Positions 45,610 through 55,803 are shown, numbered from the stretch's first letter. The stretch is 64,000 nt of DNA from JAUUSJ01 sp964439395 (GCA_964439395.1 CAYTNV010000010.1:1-64000); one strand, 5' to 3'. Numbers and translations: made by a program. The notes: generated by a model not told the origin, from the letters alone.

Positions 45610-47865
45610 CTACATTAACAACTCTTCTAATGCTGTAAATTCATCCACATCATTGTCAAGTTGTTTACTAAGCTTATTAATTTCTTCTATCGCTTCTTCT
45701 ATATCTTTACAGTATATTTCTTCACTGATAATGTCCGCAACTTCCTTAGATACATTATTACAGGTTGCAAGTCTTTCTAAAGTATAATTTATTTGTTTCG
45801 CTTTAATTTCCCACGCAAATTTTAAATTTTCCGTTCCTTTGATAATAAAAAAAGTAGGTTCTTTTAAATCTACCCAGATATCGCCTTGACCTTCTTTTTG
45901 TAAAAAAACTTGATATTCGCATGTATCAGAAATAGTTTGAGCAAAAATGGGGTCAAGTGAAATAACACATTCGCCTGTATGATCTGTAACAGCTTCTCCA
46001 CAATCGGAAAATATAGGAGATGCGGATTCTACACAGTACAACAAACGGTCATCAAAATCTTTAGTTTTTACTTCCCTGCTCTTAGTTCCTGTTACAACAA
46101 AGTCGGCCATTACGACAAATGGCTGTATGCCAGATACAACCAAACTGCCTTCGTGCAACGAATTTTGACCGCCCAAATAAATTCCGGCTTCGTAGTTACT
46201 ATTTACAGACCGAAAATAGACTTCTCCGTCCATTAACTGCACTTGAGCACCGTAACCTTCCACAGTAACCCCGTTTTTTGCAATACTAACACCGTTAGTA
46301 TTGCTACTAGTAAAGGATGTAAGATTACCGTACCAAAAACCCGTATTAGTTATTTTGAATCCGCCTACTTTTAATTCGTCAGCATCTAAATCCCAGCAAT
46401 TATACCCATTTACGCCCTGTATTTTTCCAACTTTTAAGAGGCTCGCATCTAGCTCTCCAGTTAAAATATAATCCGCCGATATCTGTCCATTCATGGTGAT
46501 TGCGACACCCCACGGACCATTAATGCCGTTCTTGGAGTATCCAAGACCATTCATATCCCATTTCCAAATCTTTTTGGCTGTATCTACACTATTCGTATCC
46601 ATAATTAAAATACGCTCTGGACCTTCATTCGGGTCCAGAACTACATAACCATGGGTTGCCTGATTTAAAATGTTAGAAATATTAGCACGTTCTTTTTCAA
46701 TAACTATATCTATCTTTCGGCTAACTTGCTCCGTTTGATTCTTTAAGTTCGAAACGCTGTTCTTATTTGACGAGGTATAACTCCTTTTTTTCTCACTTGT
46801 TCCAAAGGTAACCGTATCTGCTTCTGGCTCCGTGAGATGATATGTTCTCTTACTTACTTCAAAGTAACGGTTCATTCCGTGTGGTTCACTTACTACTCTT
46901 ATTTGCGTATTTTTTCGGATTGGCTGTACATCATATCCAAGTCCATGTAAGTCTACCGCTGTTAGCTCTAGCGTCATATTTGCATACTGTCCATCTTCTA
47001 GCCATTTCGCACCAGCGGACTTTAAATTTGCAGGCACAGTATAATCCTCAAGATGAAGTATTTTGCAGATAAAACCATATCGTTTTACTGCTTCTGTAAG
47101 GTATATCGTGTCACTTCCATTATTTGCATCTGCGATTGTCACATATGCATCTAAAGCGGCTATTTCTGTTTCTTCTAGCCTTGCTCCGAGTGGAATACAA
47201 GCAGTTGCTATCTGTGTGTAATCCGTATCTTTCGCATAGTCAAGAAGATTCTCTCCGAGTTCTATTGATTGGTCAGACACTGTTTCAACGTCTTCTATCA
47301 AATCAAGGTATCTTTTTCCGCTAGATACTCTAACACGCAAATGACCGCCAAGACGGTCAATTATCTTGTCTCTTATATCATCTAGCGTTGTCTCTCTATT
47401 TGTGTATCGATAAAGCGAGTTATTGCTATCCGTTACAGTAACAACTCCTACGGTAAAAGTCTTATCAATTGGACCTTTCCCTTTTACTTGCTCATTATGC
47501 TCGTTTACTAGTAACGTAAAAAACTGCAACGGTGTAATGTCATGCAATTCTCTTCGTGGTTGTATACTATCGTATAAAAATGCTAACTCACCCTCACATT
47601 TAAACTCTCGCTCTCTATATAAATCCTCACCATCGTCAATTGGTCGTCCTCTAAATATCTCCTCCTCACCATCATAAACACGAATATCAGAGGATAATCC
47701 AACGATTTTGTCAAGATGCGGATGGCTGTGCGAAACAGTAAATTTAAAACTGCCAGGTTCATTATCTTCTGTCTCTACTTCGTCATCATATATACGCAAT
47801 TCGTCCGAGTTGGGATCATGTAGTGTGTATGTTTCACCACCATATAGACAGGTGACTTTATACAT
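45610..47865 (-). CDS. Phage tail spike/tail-associated protein (Prophage_tail)
   Basis: 751 residues. The N-terminal ~370 residues are a tail-tip (gp18/Tal-like) domain with PRRELHDITPLQFFTLLVNEHN; then a QVSRKIDIVIEKE helix, a NGLGYSKNGINGPWGVAITMNG segment typical of phage minor structural proteins, and a beta-rich C-terminus. Forms the tail tip beyond Dit. No hydrolase motif was found. Confidence 0.85.
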   Translation of the reverse strand: MYKVTCLYGGETYTLHDPNSDELRIYDDEVETEDNEPGSFKFTVSHSHPHLDKIVGLSSDIRVYDGEEEIFRGRPIDDGEDLYREREFKCEGELAFLYDSIQPRRELHDITPLQFFTLLVNEHNEQVKGKGPIDKTFTVGVVTVTDSNNSLYRYTNRETTLDDIRDKIIDRLGGHLRVRVSSGKRYLDLIEDVETVSDQSIELGENLLDYAKDTDYTQIATACIPLGARLEETEIAALDAYVTIADANNGSDTIYLTEAVKRYGFICKILHLEDYTVPANLKSAGAKWLEDGQYANMTLELTAVDLHGLGYDVQPIRKNTQIRVVSEPHGMNRYFEVSKRTYHLTEPEADTVTFGTSEKKRSYTSSNKNSVSNLKNQTEQVSRKIDIVIEKERANISNILNQATHGYVVLDPNEGPERILIMDTNSVDTAKKIWKWDMNGLGYSKNGINGPWGVAITMNGQISADYILTGELDASLLKVGKIQGVNGYNCWDLDADELKVGGFKITNTGFWYGNLTSFTSSNTNGVSIAKNGVTVEGYGAQVQLMDGEVYFRSVNSNYEAGIYLGGQNSLHEGSLVVSGIQPFVVMADFVVTGTKSREVKTKDFDDRLLYCVESASPIFSDCGEAVTDHTGECVISLDPIFAQTISDTCEYQVFLQKEGQGDIWVDLKEPTFFIIKGTENLKFAWEIKAKQINYTLERLATCNNVSKEVADIISEEIYCKDIEEAIEEINKLSKQLDNDVDEFTALEELLM

Positions 47866-48551
47866 TATAAAATCCCCCTCTCATAAGTTATTTTAATATT
47901 CCCTGTGCCTACAAAACGCAGGCTATTGTTGCCTTTCTGCAGGTGAATATCCCACAGAATGTTATTGCCAGCTACGAGCTGATATGTCGTGCCAGCAAAC
48001 GTAACCGACATAGAAGTACTGGCATAAATCGTAACCGTGCCATTATACATCTCTCCAACACACGTTACATATTTAGAGCTGCTAATTGTTGCTTGTACCT
48101 CATAATCCTCTAGCTTGTAGGGAAAGGCTTCGGAGCATTCGATTGTTATTTGTCCTGTGACTGGATTCGTTTTTTCTGACACAATCGTAAATCTTCCCTT
48201 ATAATGCCATCTAGACTCTGTACTAAATACAAGCTTAGACTCAGCTCCCTGAAACAGCTCGTACAACTTCGACAAGAGAGCGTGCCAATCATCATACGTA
48301 ACGTTTCGAATATGGAAGGTAGCACTAACAGAGCGGGTGGTATAGTTTACTTTTCCATTCAAAGCCAATGTGGCATCCAACTTCCCAGCTCGCCCGGGCA
48401 CATCTATCAACTTAATAAGAGGAACAGGATTTCCGATTTCATACGAGAGCAACTCCATCTTATACTCCGTGAGCAAATTAATGCCATTTATCGTTGCATA
48501 CGCATGGCTATTTTTCCTTTTTTCTTTTCGTGCAAGATAAAATCTACTCAA
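47865..48551 (-). CDS. Phage distal tail protein (Dit)
   Basis: 228 residues. GRAGKLDATLALNGKVNYTTRSVSATF and the split beta-sandwich pattern match the Dit/sipho-tail family that forms the hub between tail tube and tip. Lies between the tape measure and tail spike genes, its standard place. Confidence 0.85.
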   Translation of the reverse strand: MSRFYLARKEKRKNSHAYATINGINLLTEYKMELLSYEIGNPVPLIKLIDVPGRAGKLDATLALNGKVNYTTRSVSATFHIRNVTYDDWHALLSKLYELFQGAESKLVFSTESRWHYKGRFTIVSEKTNPVTGQITIECSEAFPYKLEDYEVQATISSSKYVTCVGEMYNGTVTIYASTSMSVTFAGTTYQLVAGNNILWDIHLQKGNNSLRFVGTGNIKITYERGIL

Positions 48552-48553
48552 TA

Positions 48554-51370
48554 TTAATTCCCCCTTCCTCTGTTATTATCTGTTTCATCAATCTTGTACA
48601 TCTCGTGGTTTATCGCTGGTGTAACCTCTTTGGCAAACTTTTTCTTGTCAATATAGAGGTTTGTATGTATTTCAATCGGTCTGTCTCCCTCCAATTTTCC
48701 AGTTACATCCACTTTCCTTTGGCTTCTTCTATCTTCAATAGCCTGTTCGTATTCCGCCCTTCCAACTTTTTCAATTACAACCTTAGATGTTTCTGCCTTT
48801 ACGGTAGCTTGCATTTTGTCAGTAAGCTGCTTCATTTCTTGTTCTGTTGTATTTAAGAGTTTCGGCATACTGCCTTTTATACCCTCTGTGATTCCTGGAG
48901 GTATCCACTTTCCTACCTCGTCTCTAAATACCTTGGATGGAGAGGCAATTCCAAGAGCTTCCTTTATTTTATTTAATGCACTGCTAGCGATTCCTGTAAT
49001 AGCGTCATACAATCCCGATAGTGCATTATTTAAACCAGTAATGATACCGTTTATAATCGCTTTTCCGACTTCCGCCCAATTGATTTCTTTAAACCATTTT
49101 ACGGCTGTTGTGCCGATATTCTTTAAAGCTTTCGGGATAGCTGTAACTAGAGATTCGATTCCAATTTTTATTAGATCAATGACATCTTTTCCAAGAGTTT
49201 TCCACTCTATCGCACTGAGCCATTCTTTTGCGGTCTGTCCGATGCTCTTTAAAGCCTTAGGTAACTCACTTGCTAAACTTTGTACTCCATTTTTTATAAG
49301 TGTAATAATTTTAGCTCCAAGTTGTAACCAATTAAATGCTGTAAAAACAGATACAATCGCCTCAATTATCTTAGGGATATTGGCAATTAAAGTAGGAATT
49401 GCTTGTATAAGTCCAAGGGCAAGCTGTCCAATCAGCTCAAGTGCGGTTGCTAAAAGTTTAGGCGCATTATCATTTATAATACCTGCAATGTTCGTTACAA
49501 TCTCAGGCACCGTTTCTATCAGCACAGGTAGATTTTCTATAAGACTTTGCGCTAAAGCCTTAATAAGCTCTAATCCTGCATCTACAATCTTCCCTACGTT
49601 TTCTCTAAGTGAACCACTAAAGGATACCAACGCTTCCATAGCAGTCGGTATTAATTGTGGCAGGTTATTTCTTACACCTTCTGCGAGTTTGGTAAGTATA
49701 TCTGCTCCTGCATCTCCAATTTGTGGCAATGCCTCCATTAAAGCATCAAAGAGCGTAGAAATAATCGTTCCAGCTGACTCTATAAGAGATGGGGCATTAT
49801 CCACTAATGCCTGTCCAAGTTTTGTCACTGCTTCCATTCCAGTGTCTAAGATGCTAGGAAGATTCTCTGCCAATCCTGCCAAGAACTGTGTAAACAACGT
49901 AACAGCCGCACTCCACATTTCTCCACTTAGCTCCAAAATGGCATTTGCTAAAGTTGTAACCAATTCTGCCCCAGAAGAAGCGAACTCCGAGGAGTGTTCC
50001 ATGATAGAATCAATAAACTGAACACACAACTCTTTCGCTGTATCAACTAGTTGCGGTGCCGCATCCATAATCATCTGCACGAGTTGGGCAAGTACATCCC
50101 CTGTAGCATCAATTAGCCCCTCAAATCCGCCCTCGTTAAAAGCCGTTTTCAATTCAGAGACCATTGCTTGTACTTCTTTTACAACATCCTTTAAAGGTTC
50201 TTGTACATCTTCGGAAAGCGCAATACCAAATGTTTCTAACTGTCCTTTCAAGATTGTAAGTTGTCCAGCCAAATTGTCATTCATAGTTTCCGCCATTTCC
50301 TCAGCCGCACCAGAGCAATCAGCAATTTCTGCTGTAAGTTTATTAAAATCTTCCTCAGAGGCATTTACAATGGCGAGAAGTCCAGACATTCCTTCTTTAC
50401 CTGCAAGCATAGCCGCATATTTCGCTTGCTCTGCTCCAGCCGTGCCATACATAGCGACAGTTAAATTATCTAGTGCTTCTTGGTAATCCTCTTCATTCAA
50501 CTCTCCACTTTCAAGCTGCGCATTTAACTTTTCAAGTTTTTCATTGAATTCGTCGGAAGACATGGAACCTTCGCCAAATCCTTTTCTTAAATCTTGCATA
50601 ACCTCCATTAAGGATTTCATGCTCCCGTCATCGTTTTCTAGAGAGACTCCAAGTGCATCCATAGCAGCGGCCATTGTATCTGTAGGTTTTGCCATGTTAG
50701 TTAGTATAGTTCTTAGTGCTGTACCAGACTGAGATGCCTTTATTCCCACGTTAGCCATCAATCCGAGAGCTACGGAAGTATCTTCTACGCTCATTCCAAG
50801 TGCACCAGCGACAGGAGCAACGTATTTAAAGGACTCTCCAAGCATTCCAACATTTGTGTTGGCACTTGCGGATGTTTGAGCTAATACATCTGCAAAATGA
50901 GAAGAGTCCGATGCGCTCAACCCAAAAGCAGTAAGAGCATCTGTTACGATATCAGATGTTCTTCCTAAGTCTTCACCACTCGCCGCCGCAAGGTTCATAA
51001 CACCTTCAATTCCAGCAATCATATCCTCGGTTTTCCATCCAGCCATTGCCATATACTCAAAAGCTTGTGCTGACTCCGTTGCCGAATATTTTGTTTTATC
51101 TCCCATCTCAATTGCTTTGTCTCGCAATTGTTGTAGCTGTTCATTTGTGGCGCCAGATATTGCTTTAACTTTAGACATACCAGAATCAAAGTCCATACCA
51201 ACTTTAATCGCCGCTGTACCAATACCAGCAACCGCCGTTGCGGCTGTACCTAACACCGCCGTAGTCGCTTTCATTCCTGCGCCAGCGATAGAGCTAATTT
51301 TATTTATACCGCTCTGGAAGCCATCAGTAACAATGCTGGTATCAAATTTTAGAGTTCCATCATACGCCAA
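48554..51370 (-). CDS. Phage tail tape measure protein
   Basis: 938 residues. The PhageMin_Tail domain (about 65-300) includes EYMAMAGWKTEDMIAGIEGV and SFKYVAPVAGALGMSVEDTS. The middle holds about ten helical repeats of roughly 35-40 residues with NLPxLI-type units; hydrophobic segments lie near 20-60. Its length sets the tail length (about 140 nm if 1.5 angstrom per residue, an estimate). Confidence 0.93.
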   Translation of the reverse strand: MAYDGTLKFDTSIVTDGFQSGINKISSIAGAGMKATTAVLGTAATAVAGIGTAAIKVGMDFDSGMSKVKAISGATNEQLQQLRDKAIEMGDKTKYSATESAQAFEYMAMAGWKTEDMIAGIEGVMNLAAASGEDLGRTSDIVTDALTAFGLSASDSSHFADVLAQTSASANTNVGMLGESFKYVAPVAGALGMSVEDTSVALGLMANVGIKASQSGTALRTILTNMAKPTDTMAAAMDALGVSLENDDGSMKSLMEVMQDLRKGFGEGSMSSDEFNEKLEKLNAQLESGELNEEDYQEALDNLTVAMYGTAGAEQAKYAAMLAGKEGMSGLLAIVNASEEDFNKLTAEIADCSGAAEEMAETMNDNLAGQLTILKGQLETFGIALSEDVQEPLKDVVKEVQAMVSELKTAFNEGGFEGLIDATGDVLAQLVQMIMDAAPQLVDTAKELCVQFIDSIMEHSSEFASSGAELVTTLANAILELSGEMWSAAVTLFTQFLAGLAENLPSILDTGMEAVTKLGQALVDNAPSLIESAGTIISTLFDALMEALPQIGDAGADILTKLAEGVRNNLPQLIPTAMEALVSFSGSLRENVGKIVDAGLELIKALAQSLIENLPVLIETVPEIVTNIAGIINDNAPKLLATALELIGQLALGLIQAIPTLIANIPKIIEAIVSVFTAFNWLQLGAKIITLIKNGVQSLASELPKALKSIGQTAKEWLSAIEWKTLGKDVIDLIKIGIESLVTAIPKALKNIGTTAVKWFKEINWAEVGKAIINGIITGLNNALSGLYDAITGIASSALNKIKEALGIASPSKVFRDEVGKWIPPGITEGIKGSMPKLLNTTEQEMKQLTDKMQATVKAETSKVVIEKVGRAEYEQAIEDRRSQRKVDVTGKLEGDRPIEIHTNLYIDKKKFAKEVTPAINHEMYKIDETDNNRGRGN

Positions 51371-51411
51371 TTTCTCACCTCATTTCGTAAGACAATCGGC
51401 TCATAATGGCT

Positions 51412-51579
51412 CTACTTTATCTGTTTTCCTTTTTTTATCCTAACTTCAAAAACATTTTTACAATTCCTTCCTTTGCAGGTAGTGTGAATCCCTACACTTT
51501 GTGCATCTGCATCATAAAATATCGGCATTTTATAGCCACATTTAGGACATCTCACTTGCATTTGTGCCTTTTTATCCAT
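51412..51579 (-). CDS. Com-like zinc-ribbon phage protein
   Basis: 55 residues from the ATG at 51579 after AGGGAGG. Two Cys pairs, CPKCG (11-15) and CKGRNC, make a zinc ribbon as in the Mu Com translational regulator, with a basic end. Its start overlaps the Gp15 gene stop by 8 bases. Unusual place, between tail chaperone and tape measure. Confidence 0.65.
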   Translation of the reverse strand: MDKKAQMQVRCPKCGYKMPIFYDADAQSVGIHTTCKGRNCKNVFEVRIKKGKQIK

Positions 51580-52228
51580 GTGTAACCTCCCTATGTCCGA
51601 GAAGTCCGTCAACGCTGTCTCCATTCATCAAAGCCTCAATCAATGCGTTAGTTTCTTGTTGTTCTTTTTCAGATGTCGGCAAAGCATGTATAGATTTCAT
51701 TTTACGCAAAAATCTCTTTTCTTTCTTTGACATCTCGCTAGTAATTTTCGTAGCCCTATAGTTCATAATTTTTACAAATTCGCAGTTGTCTAATCCTTTA
51801 AACATAGCCCGAAACTCCCACCAATGCAGATATTTTGTTGCCACGAGATTTATACCGTATTGCTGTAAAAAAGCGGAGTATATATATTCATCGTCATAGT
51901 CAAATGAATATATACGTTCCGCTTCTTCCTGTTCATCTTCTTTGCTTCCTTCATTTTCTTGGTCTTCTTCTCGCATAAGCTTTCGTTCTTTATCGGTCCT
52001 GCCGCAACAATAAAACCACATAATTGCGCCAAAAATATCTCTTATTTCCTCGCTCGGAATTATGGGGAAATATAGCTCTATTGCTTTCACAACTTTGTCT
52101 ACATTCGAAACATCTTCGTCTTGTATTAACAACTCAAATAAAACAGAGGTACGGAAATCAGAGTTTATCTCATATTCCGTGCCCTTGATCAATACCGTTT
52201 CTGGTGGTCTATCTATCAAGAGATTCAT
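51572..52228 (-). CDS. Gp15 family phage protein (tail chaperone-like)
   Basis: 218 residues. LLIDRPPETVLIKGTEYEIN, DFRTSVLFE and the WHWEF-type YLHWWEFRAMFKGL motif match the bacteriophage Gp15 family. It occupies the position of the second tail-assembly chaperone gene before the tape measure, five bases after the first; no frameshift signal was noted. Confidence 0.82.
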   Translation of the reverse strand: MNLLIDRPPETVLIKGTEYEINSDFRTSVLFELLIQDEDVSNVDKVVKAIELYFPIIPSEEIRDIFGAIMWFYCCGRTDKERKLMREEDQENEGSKEDEQEEAERIYSFDYDDEYIYSAFLQQYGINLVATKYLHWWEFRAMFKGLDNCEFVKIMNYRATKITSEMSKKEKRFLRKMKSIHALPTSEKEQQETNALIEALMNGDSVDGLLGHREVTHG

Positions 52229-52233
52229 ACTAA

Positions 52234-52626
52234 TTACCTACGATACTTACCTTTATTTTTATTTACGGCTCTTCTCTGCGCCCTATTTTGTAATCTTCCA
52301 AGTCCATATTTATCTGCGATGGAATAGATTTCATTTTTTGTATTTGTAGCAAGATGCGTTACTTGGGCGAAAGCATCAATATGGACGCCGAGATTATTGC
52401 CTTTAAAAACTCTCTTTGCAGTTCCAGAGCCAAAAAGAGCATCAAAAAAGTTGCCAATATGACAGCATTGAAGTTTCATGCCTTCCGAATTAGGCAATCC
52501 CTTGTACTGTGCTGGCTCGCTTATCTCTTTCACAAGTTTTTCTGTAAGTTGCTCATATTTTTCCACAACATCTGCATCCATCATATCGATTTCTAACTCT
52601 GTTCCATTAATATTAATAACACCCAT
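52234..52626 (-). CDS. Tail assembly chaperone-like protein (DUF6673-type)
   Basis: 130 residues, helical, starts VININGTELEIDMMDADVVEKYE and ends with a basic GKYRR tail. Position between major tail protein and Gp15 marks it as the gpG-like chaperone of the tape measure. Confidence 0.75.
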   Translation of the reverse strand: MGVININGTELEIDMMDADVVEKYEQLTEKLVKEISEPAQYKGLPNSEGMKLQCCHIGNFFDALFGSGTAKRVFKGNNLGVHIDAFAQVTHLATNTKNEIYSIADKYGLGRLQNRAQRRAVNKNKGKYRR

Positions 52627-52645
52627 AATATTCCTCCATCAATTA

Positions 52646-53143
52646 TTAGTCAGCTTCTATAGCGGATTCCTCGAACGTTTTCGTTGTCGTATTAAACGTT
52701 CCAAGCACCGGGTCACCAATTGCATTCAAATTTCCGGAAATAGCCATTTTGTTTTCCCCTGAAATAGAAGATACCTCAACAGAAACTAAAAACTTTCTCG
52801 CTTCATATGTATTTGCCGCACTTGCTTTATTCCAAAGTTCTACTCGGCAATATTCCATCTCTGCATCCTCTCCAACATAATGATTACGTCCAACCGTATA
52901 AATCGCATCAATCGCTTTTTCATCTGCGATTTGCTCCGCTTCATACGGAAAACTCGTTTCGTATCCGATAACGCTAGAACTAGAAGACCTGTCACAGATG
53001 TATTTTACTGTTTCAGTCTGTGCGTTGGGTTCTTCGTCTAGCGTGGTAAATCCAACCCCCATCAGCACCCATTCTGCCGTTCCTTGTGTTCCAACGTTTA
53101 AATAATCTGCATATTCGTGTCTTTTTATTACTTTTCTTGCCAT
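52646..53143 (-). CDS. Phage major tail tube protein
   Basis: 165 residues, beta-rich. GVGFTTLDEEPNAQTETVKYI and the SSVIGYETSFPYEAE block match tail-tube subunits of Firmicute siphophages. Located between the tail terminator and the chaperone genes, as expected. Confidence 0.88.
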   Translation of the reverse strand: MARKVIKRHEYADYLNVGTQGTAEWVLMGVGFTTLDEEPNAQTETVKYICDRSSSSSVIGYETSFPYEAEQIADEKAIDAIYTVGRNHYVGEDAEMEYCRVELWNKASAANTYEARKFLVSVEVSSISGENKMAISGNLNAIGDPVLGTFNTTTKTFEESAIEAD

Positions 53144-53154
53144 TTTCTCACTTC

Positions 53155-53577
53155 CTATTCTTTGTAATAAAAAAGCACCAGAGGAATCTGGTACCTAGCA
53201 TTTTGCATTGTAATATCAAAAATATAACCTGGAGACTGCACCCTTAGCTCATCAGCCTCCATTCCTTCTGGCAGAACTGGTAAATTTCCTGCCTTATTTT
53301 GCTCCTCTATCCACTCAGCGAGCTTTTCATAAAATCCGCTGTTCTCAATTTCTTGCAATCTATCCATGTCATAATGTTCCATGGAATTAAAATAAAATTG
53401 GTATTGTCGATAGGATGTCCCATCTACAAACTTATTTATGATAGGGTCAAAGGAGCTTGTCTGTATTGCGTACTCTATAGCATCCGTGCCGAGTGCATCT
53501 GTGCGAAACACCCCATCTTTTAATAGCGGACACCCCATAAAATAGGCAACAATGCTCTCTATTATCGTATCATACAA
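53155..53577 (-). CDS. Phage tail terminator/minor capsid-like protein
   Basis: 140 residues. Position and pattern (YIFDITMQNARYQIPLVLFYYKE end) fit tail-terminator proteins of this phage type, which in databases are sometimes wrongly called chloramphenicol resistance proteins. Overlaps the preceding gene by 8 bases. Confidence 0.72.
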   Translation of the reverse strand: MYDTIIESIVAYFMGCPLLKDGVFRTDALGTDAIEYAIQTSSFDPIINKFVDGTSYRQYQFYFNSMEHYDMDRLQEIENSGFYEKLAEWIEEQNKAGNLPVLPEGMEADELRVQSPGYIFDITMQNARYQIPLVLFYYKE

Positions 53578-53947
53578 GTTGCTTCGCTCCTTTCAGTATG
53601 TCATCTCTTTCCTCTGTCTTCATCCTCTCAAACCATTTCGCCCCTCTGTTCGCATTGTATGCCCTTGTCTCAAGCGTAGCGTAATACTGATAAGCGGCAT
53701 ACGGCACAATGTACTGCACCTCTCCGCTTCCTACCGTTGTACCAAGGATGCCGCTCTTCTCTAGAGTGCCTGTACGAAAAGGTACTCTAGGACTACATCT
53801 TCTTAGTACTTCACTGTCAACAAATTTTTGTGCCTTATGAAAGTCCTGATTCCTTGTACTTGCAAAGCTGTTATTCCACTCAAGCTGGACTTTTCCATCC
53901 TTTGTCTGAAAAATCTTTCCCCTAGGAGTTGTTATCTCTTTTAGCAT
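53570..53947 (-). CDS. Minor capsid/head-tail joining protein (Minor_capsid_2-like)
   Basis: 125 residues. RRCSPRVPFRTGTLEKSGI and the YATLETRAYNANRGAKWFERMK segment are typical of this HK97-gp10-like family that makes the neck or tail connection. One-base overlap with the gene before it. Confidence 0.8.
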   Translation of the reverse strand: MLKEITTPRGKIFQTKDGKVQLEWNNSFASTRNQDFHKAQKFVDSEVLRRCSPRVPFRTGTLEKSGILGTTVGSGEVQYIVPYAAYQYYATLETRAYNANRGAKWFERMKTEERDDILKGAKQLV

Positions 53948-54420
53948 TACACGCCTCCTATCCTCCAGTGCTTTACCCTATCGCTTCCACGTTTCGTATT
54001 GTCGGCATAATTTGTAATTGTTATGAAATCAGACTCTACTTCTCTTAACTTTTTCAAATTATTTATCTCCTCTTTTGCAATAATTCCATCAACAAAAGAA
54101 AAAGTATCCCAAATCCAATCTTCGCCGTTTATCTGAGTTCTAGCAACGTAGTCTCCACGCTGTATCGTCCAATATTTCAATGATTCCTCGTTTGATAGTC
54201 TTTTGTAGGAAGCTTCTCTAATATACTCCCTTCCGCCTGTATCTGCATAAAGCGGAATTCTTATTGTAACATTTTTCCCACCTATTCTATCCCTATCATT
54301 TTGCGACATTGTACTACTTTCATAAAAGCAAACATCTCTTATTAGAGTCGGAATGTATATTTCTCTCCTGTCTTCCGATAATCGCTTATTGAAAATAGTA
54401 ATATCTGCGTTTGTTAGCAT
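53947..54420 (-). CDS. Phage head-tail protein, DUF6751-like
   Basis: 157 residues. NADITIFNKRLSEDRREIYIPTLI and ending DRVKHWRIGGV. The place between two connector genes suggests a head-closure (stopper) role. Function inferred from position. Confidence 0.72.
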   Translation of the reverse strand: MLTNADITIFNKRLSEDRREIYIPTLIRDVCFYESSTMSQNDRDRIGGKNVTIRIPLYADTGGREYIREASYKRLSNEESLKYWTIQRGDYVARTQINGEDWIWDTFSFVDGIIAKEEINNLKKLREVESDFITITNYADNTKRGSDRVKHWRIGGV

Positions 54421-54794
54421 CTACACTTCACCCCTCGATACATAAGACCAGTACGAAGTAAATAACCTCTACAAACACTATACAACTTATTCCTTAACAA
54501 AGAGTTTACATCTTGTCCATCCACTCGCTCTGTTATGTATGTTACACTATACCCATCGTTACTCTCTGATTTCATGTTTTTTTCTCCATTTTTCATAGTA
54601 AGGTTATACACGGTTTCTGCCATGTCACAAGCACAGTCTCTAATTGAATCTACTATTTCCAATTCAGTAATACGGTTAAAGGTAAAAATATCAATGTAAT
54701 TGCTCGCTACTTTTACCGCTCGAATAAAAGATGGCTCTGGTACAACAGAGCCACCAAATTCGTTTTTATAATAATCATAATCAGCGTATATCAT
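54414..54794 (-). CDS. Phage head-tail connector (gp6-like)
   Basis: 126 residues, helical. YADYDYYKNEFGGSVVPE followed by helices typical of the HK97 gp6/SPP1 gp15 adaptor family. Follows the capsid gene after 13 bases; overlaps the next gene by 7. Confidence 0.78.
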   Translation of the reverse strand: MIYADYDYYKNEFGGSVVPEPSFIRAVKVASNYIDIFTFNRITELEIVDSIRDCACDMAETVYNLTMKNGEKNMKSESNDGYSVTYITERVDGQDVNSLLRNKLYSVCRGYLLRTGLMYRGVKCRC

Positions 54795-54807
54795 CTACAT
54801 CATCCTT

Positions 54808-55803
54808 TTACGCTCCTGCTTTTAAAATTGCAAATGGAAATCTTTCCGCTTCTTTTTCTTTTAAGCTATTAATTGGATTTGGCACCTCCCAACCAAGGCG
54901 CATCACAATACGAAGTGCTACCATATCTTGCTGTGCAAGTGCATAAATAACTTCTTTTGTAGATGGATCCACAATGGTTGCTTCTGTCAATACTTTATAT
55001 GTAACATCCTGGCGAATAGAATATACAAGCTGGTTAAAATCTCCTGTAATCATAAGTGCCTGTTCTTTATCAAAAGATCCGTTACGTGGAAAATCCATCG
55101 GAGATCCATCTAAACTATAGGTAGTAGCTCCCTGCATATCAGACTTAAAAATTGGCTGCCCCGTAGTATCCTTTAAACCTCTCAATTTAGAACGCATTGT
55201 TACATCTGCCATATGTCCAGAAGGAAAAAATCCTGCTTTCTCCACCTTAGCAATTACGCCATCCTCAGCCATGATCTTATCATATAAGTTATCTCCGCTT
55301 GCTAAAGTCACAATATTACCTGCATCTGCAGCTCCTTGAACTAAGCCATCTCTCCACGTATCTGGTTTTTCAACATTAAACAAAATCGCTGAGTCAATCT
55401 TCTTTCCAATTGCTTCAATTGCTCTCGGTTTTACCTCTCCCCAAATATCATAATCTGCATCATCTAGTACCGCCTCTGGAATAGGGATAATGACCGCCAA
55501 CTCCTCTGCAATAATATATTTATTTTTCCACATCATTTTAGAAGTCTGCTTAAAGCCATTATCGCCATTTACCCAGTATGCGACTGGCAACATATCAAGT
55601 ACAGGCATTCTATATTTTTTCTTAGACATATTTGGCAGCTTTCTTCCCATTCTGAGTACCGCAGACTGCTCCGTCACGCCTTGAATGATTTCGTTTGCTA
55701 CCTGCTCAGAAATTAAAGCTTCTGCTCCAGTTCTATCAATCATGTCTGTCGCTGCGAACTTTTGTAGATTCATTTTTCTTACAATTTTTCCGTTCCTATT
55801 CAT
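54808..55803 (-). CDS. Phage major capsid protein, HK97 fold
   Basis: 331 residues. Start ATG after GGAGTAGGAT. The N-terminus has a short extension ending MNLQKFAATDM, close to the L27-type LNLQFFA motif cleaved by Prp protease. The body (MPVLDMLPVAYWVNGDNG, ELAVIIPIPEAVLDD, IGKKIDSAILF) is a standard HK97-type major capsid protein. Probably loses about 17 residues in maturation (inference). Confidence 0.92.
   Translation of the reverse strand: MNRNGKIVRKMNLQKFAATDMIDRTGAEALISEQVANEIIQGVTEQSAVLRMGRKLPNMSKKKYRMPVLDMLPVAYWVNGDNGFKQTSKMMWKNKYIIAEELAVIIPIPEAVLDDADYDIWGEVKPRAIEAIGKKIDSAILFNVEKPDTWRDGLVQGAADAGNIVTLASGDNLYDKIMAEDGVIAKVEKAGFFPSGHMADVTMRSKLRGLKDTTGQPIFKSDMQGATTYSLDGSPMDFPRNGSFDKEQALMITGDFNQLVYSIRQDVTYKVLTEATIVDPSTKEVIYALAQQDMVALRIVMRLGWEVPNPINSLKEKEAERFPFAILKAGA

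Noticed and set aside
48816..50021. Long open frame on the plus strand opposite the tape measure gene
   Set aside because: Antisense shadow of a long, repetitive, well-supported gene; no ribosome site or family match.
51572..52626. Programmed frameshift joining the two tail chaperone genes
   Set aside because: The second gene has its own start five bases after the first stop, and no slippery run was seen at the junction.
53155..53577. Chloramphenicol resistance protein
   Set aside because: Database relatives sometimes carry this name, but the gene sits in the phage head-tail module and has no acetyltransferase or transporter motif.
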